Assembly: GCA_025765595.1 (NCBI GenBank)
Contig: JAIVFH010000046.1
Span: 1-64,000 of the forward strand
Length of the DNA stretch: 64,000 nucleotides
Reading direction: 5' to 3'
Source of the DNA: Obelidium mucronatum
Taxonomy: Eukaryota > Chytridiomycota > Chytridiomycetes > Chytridiales > Chytriomycetaceae
The notes beneath the pieces are model-generated. The model was not told the DNA's origin. It was given only the letters and a program-made list of their open reading frames with translations, and made no database searches. Numbering within the stretch: the first letter of the stretch is position 1; the number at the start of each line of letters is the position of its first letter. The position numbers and the translations under genes were made by a program. This document shows, piece by piece, positions 47,826 to 60,120 of this stretch.

Positions 47826-50800
47826 TTACTTCAATACTTTAAGCTTCCCTTCCTTTTCTTTCCTCACTTTCTCCATCCGATCTTGGTAGATCAAATCAAT
47901 GCGTTCTTTCATGTCTTCAAACTCGTTGATAATAGCAACAAAATCTCGTGATGAAAGGCTATATAGCGTACACGCAGCTGCAGCTTGTATAGAGGCAGTT
48001 CTCGGAATGTTCGCGATCAACGCCACTTCTGATGGAATGTGTCACATGAAGTTTTCAACATTGTACACGAATAATCCCCACAAACCTCCAAAGAAAGACC
48101 CCGCATTACCAAACGCAACCACTTTCCCATTCACAATGATATTGACTTTTCCAGTTTGTATGAAAAACATTTCCATCGCGTTCTCACCTTGGTGGAACAC
48201 AAAATCGCCCGGTAATGTAATACACTGCATGCAGGGCGGTCGCCATTTTCCCAAGATATATACTATCTCGGCCATCTTTCATTTCAGCGTTTCAAGAAGG
48301 GAACTTTTTCAATTAACCTTCGACAATTGAATTGACGCAAGTTCCTAAAGCTACTTTTAGAACCAAAAGTAGGAACATTCCGCTTCTGTACCATTCGAAG
48401 CGAATTATTCATATCCGCCAACAGTGTTTGCTCCTCAAAGTATTTTCCTCGATATTTAAATTCGTAATACGAAAGAACCTTCTTTTTCGTTGCAGGGTCT
48501 ATCCGTTTCCAATTCAAATACTCGTTCAGTTCATCAATCTTTTGGCGGTAAAGTCTCCCAGAAGAGTCGTAAGCGATTGCGGCAGAAGATAATAGACCAA
48601 CGAGAAGCGCATACTATGACTAACGATATCGGTTTTCATTCTAGCGGGAAAGCATATAACAAACCAAAATTGCGCCAAAAACGATAAATGCAATATTGAC
48701 AACCTGTTCCGACATTGTTTCGGGCCTGAGTTTGGAGTCAGATTTTAAAGTAAAAACGCTGGATAAACAAACTTGAAATTCATGGAAAAGGTATTTCCGA
48801 TAGCCTAATAGAATTTTGTAATAAGACTTTGGCGACGAAAAAAAAAATCGCCTTACTTGGGTCAACAACCAAATATACGCATCCTCCTGAGTCGCAGCCT
48901 CGATACCTCCAGAATAGTACTTCCAATGATCAAACTGGTTATTCCAAGTATGGAATTTTTCCAAAAATCCAACGTAATACAAGGTGCATGCTTGAAAATG
49001 CATAAATACAATAAAGAGTCCTCCAATAGGAATGATTCGTGACATGATTAAACCAATTCCCACCGATATTCTCAATAGAATGACCTATTTTTACACAGAA
49101 GCTGTTGTGGGAGACCATTTTCCTAAGTCGGTAGGTGCGAAATAGGCGAAGGAAGGAAAGTGGGTATGACCAAGTTGGGAATCGGAGAATAGCTATCCAG
49201 GGGATCTACGAAAGACCTGAATTATGTTTGGAGGAGTAAGTTTTGGACTTAATTACCATAGAAATGACATCGATCGGCATATCTTTTGAAGTTATGTATT
49301 GGTACGCCCAGTCTCTCAACGGTAGTCTCTTTCCTTGGGATGCTATATCTGATTTCCGCGGCTTTAAAGGAGTTATCAAATTGATTTTCGTGTCTATTAG
49401 GAAGAGAATGGAAATTCTGTTTTTGGAAGTCAATGATCAAAATAGGGGAATTGTGGATCTAAAACTCACGCGTATGAGAAGGAGGAATAACTTTCAATTG
49501 CCGAGTTGTACGCAGCCTTGAATGGCTCTAAAAAGATTGCGACGCAGTAAATAACTGTGGTTTATTATTGGTTTTAGTAGACTGACTGGACAAAGTGGCA
49601 CCCAAACCTATCATCCCGGAACTCAGCACTGTGCTACAAACTGACATTGGGTGCAAGCCATTTTTCAAAAAGGTTGTTGAAGACTTCGTATCTGTTTGTC
49701 TTAGCTCGGGCGGGATATAATTGCCTTTCCCATCAAATGCTCGATACAAACACCACTTGTGCCAAATTGAAGGTATCTCCATTGACGGTTCCAGATTCAC
49801 TTTATCTGAATTCAGTGGCGGTATCGCCATAACAGATGCAGAGTTCATTTTTCGTTTCCAAGAGATGGTTCTTTGAACTTTCGCTGCAGCAAGAAATTCA
49901 GCGCGTTTTTCTCCTTCAGACTCTTGACAAATTTTGAAGAGCTCGTTACTTCAACTCGAAGAATGTCCCAGAGCGCCTTAGCTCTTAACGATATCGTTCA
50001 AAGACTCTGTATTTAGCGATTCCGTGGTAACAAATATCGACGGTCTAGTGGATGTGTTGAAAAACGCCGAGTGCCGGGAAGTCAATTGAGTCAACGACTG
50101 ATTTTTGCTGCCATATATGGATTCAGCGTCTTCAAGAACTCTTGAAATTGCAGGCTTCTTTGTTGCACGAGGAGAAACCCTTGCAGAATCCACCGAGCCT
50201 CTACGACTATCAGATTCCATCAAGCCATTCCTATTTTCGCCACTTTTGCTTTTGAATGCGGGAGTCAAGCCTGAATCGTGGCTTCCTCTCTGGCTGTCGG
50301 ATTGATCTTGATTGAATAAACTTCGCGGTTTGAACTGAGGAATCGACGGGGAATCATCCGAATGACGGCGTATCATTTGGCGTCCATAATACTTACGACA
50401 TGTTTCGGTTGAATATTATATAATCTTCCCGCGTATTTGAGCTCGGATAGTGATTTTCCTTTAGATGTGGCTGGGATGGGTACTGGCTCTTTTTCATTGA
50501 AGGATTCTGAAACGTCTTTTGCTTCATCATCCATAATAGGGACGGACGCAGCAATGATCGACTGGCTTTGGTTTTTCGTGTCCAGAAAGCTGGTTCCGGC
50601 GCTTCCATTTGGAAACCCCGTGGTGGAAGCTCTCCCTGGAACCACGCCCTGCGATAAACGCGTCGCTGAAGCAAACACTTTGCTTATTCGACCAGCAATT
50701 GATTCTCTGACCAAAGGGGCTCCATCCGCAGAATCAATACTTCCGGTTGCTACGGTGTTGACCCACTGCCTACGCACCAAAGGCACAAAAGGAGCCATCT

Positions 50801-51452
50801 TTTTTGTTCTGCCTAGTGATTTCTTGGTTTCTCGCGAGTCCAAATCATCGCTGCTTTCGAATATGGGCATAGGCACTTTAATTTCATCATCATTTGCAGA
50901 GTTTTCGTAGTCCCCACCATCCCACCGAATGGCAACACTGAATCGTTTATTTCGTTCAGAGAAGGATTCGAAGTGTGAGAGAGGACTGGTGGATGCTTAA
51001 GAAGCTGTAAGCTCTGCTGTGAAGACGTGGTATAACTGGTAGGGACCTGATGGCCTTGCAGCGGAATGGGCACCATCAAGGAAGTATGCGAAGTAAGAGA
51101 TTGATTGGATAGGTGCCCTTCGGGAGTATTTACGTCTCCAGTTGGTGGTGTAGGAATCGATGTCAGTTCATTGAGGTAAAACCTGCTTCGCTTTTGATGT
51201 TGCCAATCGTCTGTAGATGTTTCAAGAGAGTATCTATTCTTTGCCGATGGGTTTTTCTGAGGAGCGAGACCCCTGCGCAAGATTCCTGTGGTCTTGTGAG
51301 TGGGAAGTGCCAGGAATACTTGCGACCATCTCCACTACTTTGTTGATACGCGTCAATCCTATACTTATCTGTCTCTGGAGTGAAACTAAAGTGTGCTGAA
51401 GCTCCAGGGACTCTGCCATGATAGATGCAATGTCTCCAGTCTCTGAAGGCAT
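47826..51452 (-). CDS. Cyclic-nucleotide-gated/HCN-like channel 3
   Basis: Third paralogue and first in transcription order. The start at 51452 (MPSETGDIASIMAESLELQH) has the same coiled-coil motif LVSLQRQISIGLTRINKVVE. A ~550-residue low-complexity N-terminus follows, then HPMSVCSTVLSSGMIG. The S4 is FLRLFRTYRLRKMV and the S5 SRIIPIGGLFIVFMHFQAC. The pore is split by an intron: AYIWLLTQ and AIGNTFSMNFK, then PETMSEQVVNIAFIVFGAIL, so the filter is MNF as in the other two. C-linker YYEFKYRGKYFEEQTLLADM and the cyclic-nucleotide domain with IPRTASIQA are present. The last helix ends KEGKLKVLK. Gene order and matching start motifs show that the array arose by tandem duplication. Confidence 0.84.
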
Positions 51453-51611
51453 TTTGGATTAGTTTCGACAATCTCTTCTGACACGACGCGTAAATCACAA
51501 TAACCGTTTGATGGCATGTTCCCTGTCTTTTCGGCTTCTAGGCATTGATTGGAGCTTATTATTTGGATTCATTTGGACTTTGGACATAAGATCACAGTAA
51601 ATACCAACTTT

Positions 51612-53421
51612 ATGAAACTGTTCGATTTGCATTTCCTAGCGTCCTCAACAGGAATCCCAGCCGAAGTCCTCAGTCCTGGGATTGTTCTTGCTGCTTCTTA
51701 TATTCTTTCTATTCCATTTGTCTTTCTGCATTCTCCAACCAGTCGCGGGCTGTTCTCAATTTTGGCTTCTTCGTTGCTGTTTCTAGCTGTATTTGACGGT
51801 TGGTTCGATCGACCGCCAGAAAGATCCGACGTACTCTAACTAAAACAAACAACGTGTTAAAGTGTTTGGCCTGGTTCAAATTGTGGCTCTTTCTTCAGCA
51901 TGCTACACCCTGTCAAGGTGGAGACCCACCTCATCAACAACACCTCTCCTTGTAATCATCCTGTCTCTTTCAACATTGGCTGCAAAGTAAGGCGTTTGAT
52001 TCCGATTGTTTCATTGACGCTAATGACATTGAAGTCATCTGAAGACTCAAGTTCTTCTCTGACATCACAACATCTCGCTTCGATGAAACAGTTCCGATGA
52101 TGATAGCAGTACAAAAGATGGCCACATTTGCATGGTCAGTTTACGACGGAACTCGGCCGCGTCGGGTGCGTTCCTTTTCGGCAGCGTAAATTCACCTTTC
52201 GCTCATGCGTTTGTTGAACAGGAACTGTCCACAACTCAACAAGCTTTAACAATCAATACCAAAACGTTCCCATCCCTTCTCGATTACCTTGGCTTTATAT
52301 TCTTTTATCCCGCCTTTATTCTCGGGCCATCTTTCCACTTTCGAACGTATTGGGATTTCATAACTGATTCAGGTCCTTTCAAACTCGTGGACAAATCAGC
52401 AAAGATTCTTCCTGGACGTTGGCCATATCTATTCAAAACCATTTCTATCGGATTATCTTTATCTCTTCTGAATATCGCGTTGAGCCCGTATTTTCCATAC
52501 GAGTTTGGATTAGACGCGTTATTTTTGGAATGGAGTATCTTTCGACGCGTGGGATACTTTTTCATTGCTAGCCTCGCTCAGCAAGCACAGTTTTTCGGGG
52601 CTTGGAAGTTGGCCGAAGGCGCATGTGTATTATGTGGGTTCGGTTATGTTGGAAGAGGAGGCAAGAAAGAGGATGACGAGGATCAATTGAAGCAGCAGGA
52701 AAGCCAAGCTGGTAGCCATATATGGAATCGGTGTGAAAATGTCAGGATTTGGGAGCTGGAGTTTCCAGAGAACCCTCGAATGTTTATGAGGTAAAGATGG
52801 GCAGTTAAAAAAATGGTATTGACTAATATAAATGTGAACATAGCGCTTGGAATGTACAGACTGCGTTGTGGCTGCGAACTTCAATCTACTTAAGGCTTGC
52901 ACCAGAACCACTGCCGGATCAAACTCCACAAGAACGCCTCCACGCCAAATCGAACGCGTCCATTGCAACGCATGTGACATTCTTGGTGTCTGCTTTCTGG
53001 CATGGATTCTGTAAGTTCGATTGTTCACATTGATTTTGAAGAAACGGGAAATTGACTCAAATCGACTTCAGATCCAGGATACTACTCATTCTTTTTGACA
53101 CTCTCTCTTCTGGTATCATCCAACAGAATAACCAGAAAACATCTACGCCCTTATTTCCACAATCAAGAGTCGTGGCTTCACAAATTACTACCCATATACA
53201 ACTTCCTTGGCTGGCTTGCAACAGTCTTTTCAATCAGTTACGCGACCATAGCGATGCAGCTACGAACCCTCGAGTCCGGATTCACCGTGTGGAAGCGGCT
53301 TTACTTTTTCGGGCATATGGGAATTGCCGTTTTATACATTGCTGACTTAATCATTTCTATATCGAGAAAGAAATCGCATAAAGAGGAAATTGTTGTGAAT
53401 TCGAGGAATGAAAAAAAATAA
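51612..53421 (+). CDS. MBOAT lysophospholipid acyltransferase
   Basis: A polytopic membrane enzyme of the MBOAT family, which re-acylates lysophospholipids in the ER (Ale1/LPCAT group). The start is MKLFDLHFLASSTGIP. Family blocks in order: ATFAWSVYDGTRP, FPSLLDYLGFIFFYPAFILGPS, then an SAWNVQTALWLRTSIYLRL block (the Asn-containing WN motif) and SAFWHGF joined by an intron to YPGYY, which contains the conserved active-site His. The C-terminal helices end before a KKSHKEE basic tail of the ER-retrieval type. Several introns lie between 51830 and 52130 and near 52795 and 53010; the junctions in the first part are uncertain and at least one frame slip is likely there. Head-to-head with channel 3. 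Confidence 0.82.
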
Positions 53422-53538
53422 AGCAAAATAAAACAAAGAAAGGGGTTTTGATGGAAGTGATATCATTTTCCCAACTGATACGGATTTTGTCAGAAAATTG
53501 TCAGACATAGACGACTGGTTGGTTTGAACGTGCCGCCA

Positions 53539-56500
53539 ATGTCTCAATCGAATGCCCTCGCATCCAAAAACCAGTCGTTTCATAACAGTCGGAATCTTTG
53601 GACCCTATTCATGGTATCTTCTACAGTTCAGGCACAAAAACGCGGGCGATTTGAACAAAAAAAGAAATTGATCAGGATTCCAGGTCTCAAATACAAAGGC
53701 TTCGAAGTAGTTGGTGGATTCGAAAAGCTGAATATCGCGAAACTGAGCGACATGGCCATGTGGAGCTACACAATGTATTGGTACTGGAACCAGGAGGCGA
53801 TCGTGTATTCAATTGACGAAATCAACAATGACCCGACTATCCTCCCAAACACTACTATTCTCGTCAAACGGTTCAGAAATAATCGTAAACCCGCTGTGAG
53901 CTCTGATTTCGCGTATAATATGGCGCTTGCGAATGAGATTTCATCCAGCTATCCTGGTCAGTTTAATAAATGGGAACAAAAAAAAAGTGGAACAGCGACA
54001 TCGCTAAATGATTAATTTTGAATTCAGAAATACTGGGAATGTTTGGGGGTATGTTCCCAGTCGAAGTTGCTTTAAGCGGCCAGATTTATGGGCAAAACCA
54101 AATTCCCGTCTGTACCGGGTCTATGCTGTATCCCATCTTAGACTCGCGATCAAATTTCCCTTATTATTTCCAAACCATGACAACATGTACCTTTTTTTTA
54201 AAATTTATATTTTGTCAGGTTGTGTATTGATGCGCTTACAAAAATAGTAGAGACCTACGCCCAGGCCATCATGTTGGCACTCAAGTCTTGGAACGTCAAA
54301 CGTGTTTCAATCATTAATGAAGGACCACTTGATGAAGCATCATGTAAGCAGAGGATATAATCATGGTCGTTTTTCAGTTAAATGGATACCTTTGTTTAGG
54401 GGGTGGCGTTGTTGCTCGAGTTCTTCAGAAGCATGGATTTCTTATTCATCTCCAAAATTTCTCTTCCTATAACAAGTCAAATATCTGTTCAGGCTGTGGC
54501 AAAAGAACTTCTTCGGTCCGACTCACGATACATGATTCTATGCGCCAGCTCAAAGACTACAGCGGGGATATATTTTAATTTAGCAATGTAAATTTCGTCT
54601 TTCTTTTTATATTTACCATGTGTATGTACAAATGATTTTACACAAGGCAAAATGTTCTCGTTGGCAAAGATTACGTGTGGTTCAGCTTCAACAAACCCGA
54701 GACTGCCTTTGCGTACGCGATTTACTGGCCCGGACTATTATAAAGTAGCTCGAGGGTTTATGAATATTTTTGCGTTGAATGAACTGACCCCTGCTATGCT
54801 GGAGCGAGAAACCAATCTTTTGCGTACTATTAATGAGTTCCAGACTGTGAACGGGTAAAGAAAGAAATTTACCATAATAATGCCAGCAAAAGAAAGCACT
54901 CACTTGCATGTTATACAGTGCAAAAAACTTTACAAGAACGAACATGGAGATGTACACCAATGCTATCAATATGCACGCATGTCCCAAGATTTTCGCTGCT
55001 GGTCTACACAAAGTAGTTTCATATTATAATACTTCAACGCCTTTGAAATATTAATCAGGTCGCTTTTTGTTTAGCTTCTTGAGAGTGACTCATCGATTCT
55101 ATCTGGAAGCAAATTTGCTGAGTCTGCAAGAAAGAACATGAACTGGACATTGTTTAGGGATACAGGCGCTCGTACTATAGTCGCCGATCCTGCAGTTCTT
55201 TCAAATACTGGAGGACTGCAAACGTTTGTTTTAATTTACTTTAACACGCGTAATAGCGATATAACGTCCTCTTAGAACGTTTTACATGCAATGCGTTGAT
55301 GGCACAGATAAATACTTGACATCCGTCAGTAAGTTCTTAAATGACACTCTCTGACTCGCCCTCGAAGTCACGGCTCTCTAATTTTCGATCCATTTTTTTT
55401 CAGAATGGGCAATCACAGATTCTGCAATTACAAAAATCATACCAATCAACGGCACAACAGTAACATTTTTCGATGGAACTTCAATCCCCCCACCCGACGG
55501 GACCATCCTACACCTATAGCATAATACAGACCTCAAGCGCATCGGGGTCGTTACTTATTGGCTTTTCTGCAAGCGGGATAACAGTTGCATTCCTTTTTCT
55601 GGTAGTGATTTTAGTATTCCGATCAAAAGTTGCAATCAGATCGGGTTCATGTCGCTTTCATGTGTATCATGACTTTAGGATGTATTCCCTCGTATACTGC
55701 CAATCTGTTTTATTTGGGGACCCCTACATGTTCGGGGTAGTCAAATACGTTTATGGTTACAGCTCATATCATATGTGCTTGTGAATGCTGCTTTGATGGC
55801 GAGGAATATGAGAACCAACTTGATTTATTCATCAACGAAACCATTGCCTCCGTATTTTGTGCGGGATGGTGTTTGGTTGGTTTTTCTTTCCGGGTTCTTG
55901 GTGATTGAATTGGTGGGTGAGGGGCGAAAACATGAAAACATGAAAATAATAGGTTTAAAAGATTTTCATACCCAAATTAGATTCTATTGGGAATATGGAC
56001 AGCTGTTTCCAAGCCCACCATCACGGAAAAGTATTTGCCTGGACACGTTATTGAATACGAGTTCAAATATGGTGCATCAAGTGGAAGTGCAATGGGGGCT
56101 GTACTGTGGGTGTACAACATTATAATACTTTTAATCATGATATGGATCACGTATCAATCCCACACTGTTGCTCAAGTTCATTCTGAGTTCACCATGCTGT
56201 TGATTCTATCAGCATCCTTGACAATCTCGTCCATTCTTCTACCATTGCTACGTCAATCCAGTAGTACAGAAACAGATTACTTTATTCAGGAAGCAATTTT
56301 GGTGTTTATCAACACTAGTATTCCTCTTCTCTTGCAGGCTGTTCCAAGATGTCTGGCACTGTTACAGAATGAAGTTATGAATAAGCAATCGGTAACCCGG
56401 TGGTACTCGGGTCAGATGGAGTCTTTTTAGTTCTTCAGGGCAAGCTGGAAGTCACACTAGAGGATCCATGTCTGCCCGACGCGCATTGATTCAAAAAGGA

Positions 56501-56873
56501 GATGCAGTTCGACTCCCAAATGGCTTCCGCGGCTTTACCTGGAAAACCAAAATTCTCGCGTTTATTTAATGTAGTTTACAGCATACAGACTTGGCCGATT
56601 TCAAAGACGTGGAAGATGGGTTCAGTGGCTGTTGGTGTTGTTCGGAATACTGTGTGTATATTGATATTACCGTTACGATCGGATCTGGTATCTCAGCCGG
56701 TTGCGTTTCCATTGGATTTGAATGCATCTGTTGAGGCTGTTGCTTTGGAGTTTGGGGATGTTTCTCAGGATCGCGTCATTATTGCCAATGTAGACGGAAA
56801 AAGAGTGCTGATGGATTTTGCGATAGAAGGGGATGGAAAGCTGTTTAAGGAAAGCGTTTTATCACACAAATAG
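53539..56873 (+). CDS. Class C GPCR, copy C (multiple frame breaks)
   Basis: Start MSQSNALASKNQS at 53539, as in copy B. The ectodomain includes YWYWNQEAIVYSIDEIN, LPNTTILVKRFRNN, GMFGGMFPVEVALSGQIYGQ and PVCTGSMLYPILDSRSNF. The pre-TM motif is FFDGTSIPPPDG, followed by GSLLIGFSASGITVAFLFLV and RSKVAIRSGS. TM2-TM3 (55640-55780) is the most damaged part: the expected sequence is scattered over three frames with an internal stop. TM4-TM7 (55987-56400) and the shared C-terminal domain (VFNVVYS-like block to LMDFAIEGDGKLF) are intact. A one-base slip also occurs at 53578-53580. Of the four copies it is the most likely genuine pseudogene, though errors could mimic this. Confidence 0.7.
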
Positions 56874-57115
56874 ATTCGACACGTAATTAGAATTTTGTTG
56901 TAGTTCTTTTACAGAAGTGCACAAGCTTTTTTTGAATACAACATTTTGGACACTTGCCCAAGCTGAATCCAAACAAATGAAGTGGGAAATGGAGCGCATT
57001 GACAAATACTTGCGTTTCCATTGTTGTTGAACCGAGCACGGGGTTTCGATCTTGTGACATTCAAAACAACCAAGCACCGACATTACGGTCAGGAACGGCT
57101 AAAACCGAAAATCTA

Positions 57116-57187
57116 TGCACTAACCGAGATTCGAACTCGAGTCCACCGCTTGGGAAGCGGTGATTATAACCACTAAACTATTAGTGC
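57116..57187 (-). tRNA. tRNA-Gly (anticodon CCC)
   Basis: Read on the minus strand, the acceptor stem GCACTAA pairs perfectly with TTAGTGC. The D-loop holds AGTGG, the anticodon stem ACCGC/GCGGT encloses the loop TTCCCAA (anticodon CCC), and the T-arm has TCGAG, TTCGAAT and CTCGG. The discriminator is A. There is no intron, and the length is 72 including the discriminator. It lies between GPCR C and carboxypeptidase S copy 2. The internal promoter boxes are in the expected places. Confidence 0.93.
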
Positions 57188-57629
57188 TGATGCCCAACAG
57201 GCTTTTATAGTATTACCGTCCAATAAATCTAATCCGAAAATACGATTTGTTTGACGCAACACTTTTCCGTTAAATAGACAGGCCAGGCGACGGAATCAAA
57301 TCTTTCTTTTTAGACTTTGACGCTGATAGTATTCTTTGGGGACATGAGCTCACCCTTTACCTTTGCGGCGATAATAAAAACCAAACCACCCTAAACGACG
57401 ACGCGTATTTACTGACAAAGATCGCGTCTCAGCCTCGCAAGATGCAATGTACGGGGAAGCACCAACAGATCACAGGAGTCTCAAGATTCCTATCCTCACG
57501 AGTCACAAGGCCTTCACTTTTAATTCGCCTACGAGCAAGATTCTAATATTCGGCATATAGCTGACTAGACGATCTTCAATGGTTGGACAACTCCATTGGA
57601 ATCAAAAGTCACACTGTCTCCCTACCAAA
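57188..57629. other. Intergenic region, no gene seen
   Basis: About 440 bases between the tRNA and carboxypeptidase S copy 2. I find no conserved coding block or repeat. It should contain the promoter of the carboxypeptidase gene. Confidence 0.4.
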
Positions 57630-60041
57630 AATGCTCTAAATCCAACCGCCTCGCTCTCCCCACCGCCTCGCTTGGCTTCCCGCCCGCCACCGCCCCCCGC
57701 AGCGCCTTCAACGCTGTCTTCCTGAAGGGCCTCGTTCTCGTCGCTGCCTGCCGCCGCCTGGCTGCACTTTGGCGGAAGCGGATCGCCCGGAACGGAAGCC
57801 GGAAGCGGAAGCGGAAGCTGCGCGCAGCGGCCGCCGCTTGTGCCGCGTGCGAATTTGTCAGCACTCGATTTGTCATCGCGGCAGGCGGGCGCGACAGACG
57901 CAGTGCTGCTGCGGCTGTCGGGCGCCGTGCAGATTGCGACAGTTTCGGTGCGCATTGAATTACAAATGGCAAATACTGTACGCTAACAACAGCCCATAGT
58001 TCGACAACATGACAAATGTGCCCCCGCAGAAGGGCGATCGTGAACACGCCGCTTTCACGCGTTTCCACGAGTACCTGGCATCTGTATTCCCTCTGGTCCA
58101 CACCCACTTGAACAAACGCGTAATCAACGAATACTCGCTCCTGTACACGTGGGAAGGAAAAAACAAGGATGCTGAACCAATGGTTTTAATGGTACAATGC
58201 TGTCTCCTTTTTTTCAACCCTATTAGAATACCACTGATTTTTATACAGGCCCACCAAGACGTAGTCCCGGTTCTCCCTGAAACATTGAACCAGTGGTCTT
58301 ATCCTCCTTTTTCAGGCTATATCGACAAAGATTCTGGTCGCCTTTGGGGTCGCGGCTCTGGAGACACTAAAGCAACTTTGCTGGGTACTTTGGAAGCTGT
58401 CGAAGAACTTCTCACAGCTGGATTTGTGCCTAACAGAACCGTTTTCCTCGCGTATGGCCATGATGAAGAGATTTCGGGTCACCAAGGCGCCAACAAGATT
58501 GCACAATACCTAGCAAAAGATCTGCAACTCGCCGGAAAAGTTGGATTAATTGTGGATGAAGGGCCTTCCTTCACTATTGTTGACGATGTCCATGTAGCGG
58601 CTGTTGGTACTGGTGAAAAGGGATATGTGGATGTTTCCATCACTGTGGAAACAAAGGGAGGACACTCTTCAGTTCCACCAAAGCATACTGGAATCGGATA
58701 CAGCGCGTTATTGATTGCCGCTCTTGAATCCAGCCCATACCCGACCACTTTGAGCGACAACAACCCCATTTTGGGAGCCACTCGGTGCTACATCGAGCAC
58801 TCAGAGAGACCCGATCCATTTATCGAAAGGGCGCTCAGGCATCTTTCCAAAAGTCGTACTTTGTTGGCTAAAAAGCTTGCAGAATCGTCGGAATCCATCG
58901 CCTCTCTCTTAACCACTACTCAAGCCGTCGATATCATACAAGGAGGCCTCAAAGTGAATGCCCTTCCAGAAAAAGTAGTCACAATCATCAACCACAGAAT
59001 CGCGGTAGACAGTTCCCTTGTTGGAACTCAAACCCACATTTACAAGGTTCTTAAACAAGTGGCCAAGGAGCAACGCTTGAACTTGACAATCGTTGACTTT
59101 GCATCGGATTCCCATACTATCGCTTTCAAAATCGGATCCAAAAACGCGGTCGGTCAAGTCACTGTCGAACCTGCATTCGCAGGTTTAGAACAAGTCCAAC
59201 AAGTCCCTCAAATGGAGACAATGATTTGGGATGGAATGTATTGGAAGGAACAATCCACCACGCGCTCTTTGAATCCAGCCCATACCCGACCACTTTGAGC
59301 GACAACAACCCCATTTTGGGAGCCACTCGGTGCTACATCGAGCACTCAGAGAGACCCGATCCATTTATCGAAAGGGCGCTCAGGCATCTTTCCAAAAGTC
59401 GTACTTTGTTGGCTAAAAAGCTTGCAGAATCGTCGGAATCCATCGCCTCTCTCTTAACCACTACTCAAGCCGTCGATATCATACAAGGAGGCCTCAAAGT
59501 GAATGCCCTTCCAGAAAAAGTAGTCACAATCATCAACCACAGAATCGCGGTAGACAGTTCCCTTGTTGGAACTCAAACCCATATTTACAAGGTTCTTAAA
59601 CAAGTAGTGGCCAAGGAGCAACGCTTGAACTTGACAATCGTTGACTTTGCATCGGATTCCCATACTATCGCTTTCAAAATCGGATCCAAAAACGCGGTCG
59701 GTCAAGTCACTGTCGAACCTGCATTCGCAGGTTTAGAACCAAGTCCAACAAGTCCCTCAAATGGAGACAATGATTTGGGATGGAATGTATTGGAAGGAAC
59801 AATCCACCACGTGTTTGATAAATCAAAAGGAGGTAAATCTGGGCGTATCGTAGTGGGGCCAAACATGATGCCTGGAAACACAGACACTAGGCATTATTGG
59901 GCGCTTGGAACGAGTATTTATCGGTTTGCGCCGACAGGAGGCGCGAATGCTCATACTGTTGATGAGTATATTGAATTTGATGGATATTTTGAAGCGATTC
60001 GCTTTTATCGGGAGTTGATTCGCAATTGGAGCGAAGCGTGA
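57630..60041 (+). CDS. M20 Gly-Xaa carboxypeptidase (carboxypeptidase S type), copy 2, internally duplicated
   Basis: Paralogue of 24709-26669. The GC-rich first exon encodes a membrane anchor (FLKGLVLVAA) and a linker with CAQRPPLVPR aligning with CTQLPQLIPS of copy 1; one extra base near 57748 breaks it and the start codon is uncertain. An intron at 57948-57999 precedes KGDREHAAFTRFHEYL. Catalytic blocks: HQDVVPV, GRGSGDTKAT, GHDEEISG, DEGPS and TKGGHSSVPPKHTGIG. The stretch 58719-59262 is then repeated almost exactly at 59263-59811, which breaks the frame at the junction; the second copy continues to the normal end RFYRELIRNWSEA. With one copy removed the protein is complete and similar in length to copy 1. 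It is followed within 80 bases by GPCR D. Confidence 0.85.
58719..59262 (+). repeat. Tandem duplication unit 1 (544 bases)
   Basis: Runs from CGCTCTTGAATCC to CAATCCACCACG inside carboxypeptidase S copy 2. It differs from unit 2 by one substitution (CCCACATT against CCCATATT), one missing C in GAACAAGTCC, one T less at the start and three bases less in CAAGTGGCC. Confidence 0.95.
59263..59811 (+). repeat. Tandem duplication unit 2 (549 bases)
   Basis: Begins CGCTCTTTGAATCC directly after unit 1 and ends CAATCCACCACG before GTTTGATAAATC. The five extra bases relative to unit 1 are one T, GTA and one C. Its reading frame leads into the normal C-terminus of the peptidase. Confidence 0.95.
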
Positions 60042-60120
60042 ATTTTTTATAGTTTATGAATTTGATGAATGGATGTGGATAGTCAAAGATTCCCCAGATT
60101 TTCACAACACCTTTTTAACG

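Noticed and set aside
57602..58107. Long minus-strand frames over the GC-rich start of carboxypeptidase S copy 2
   Set aside because: The plus strand aligns with copy 1 (anchor, CAQRPPLVPR linker, then the catalytic domain); the antisense frames reflect high GC and lack of stops.
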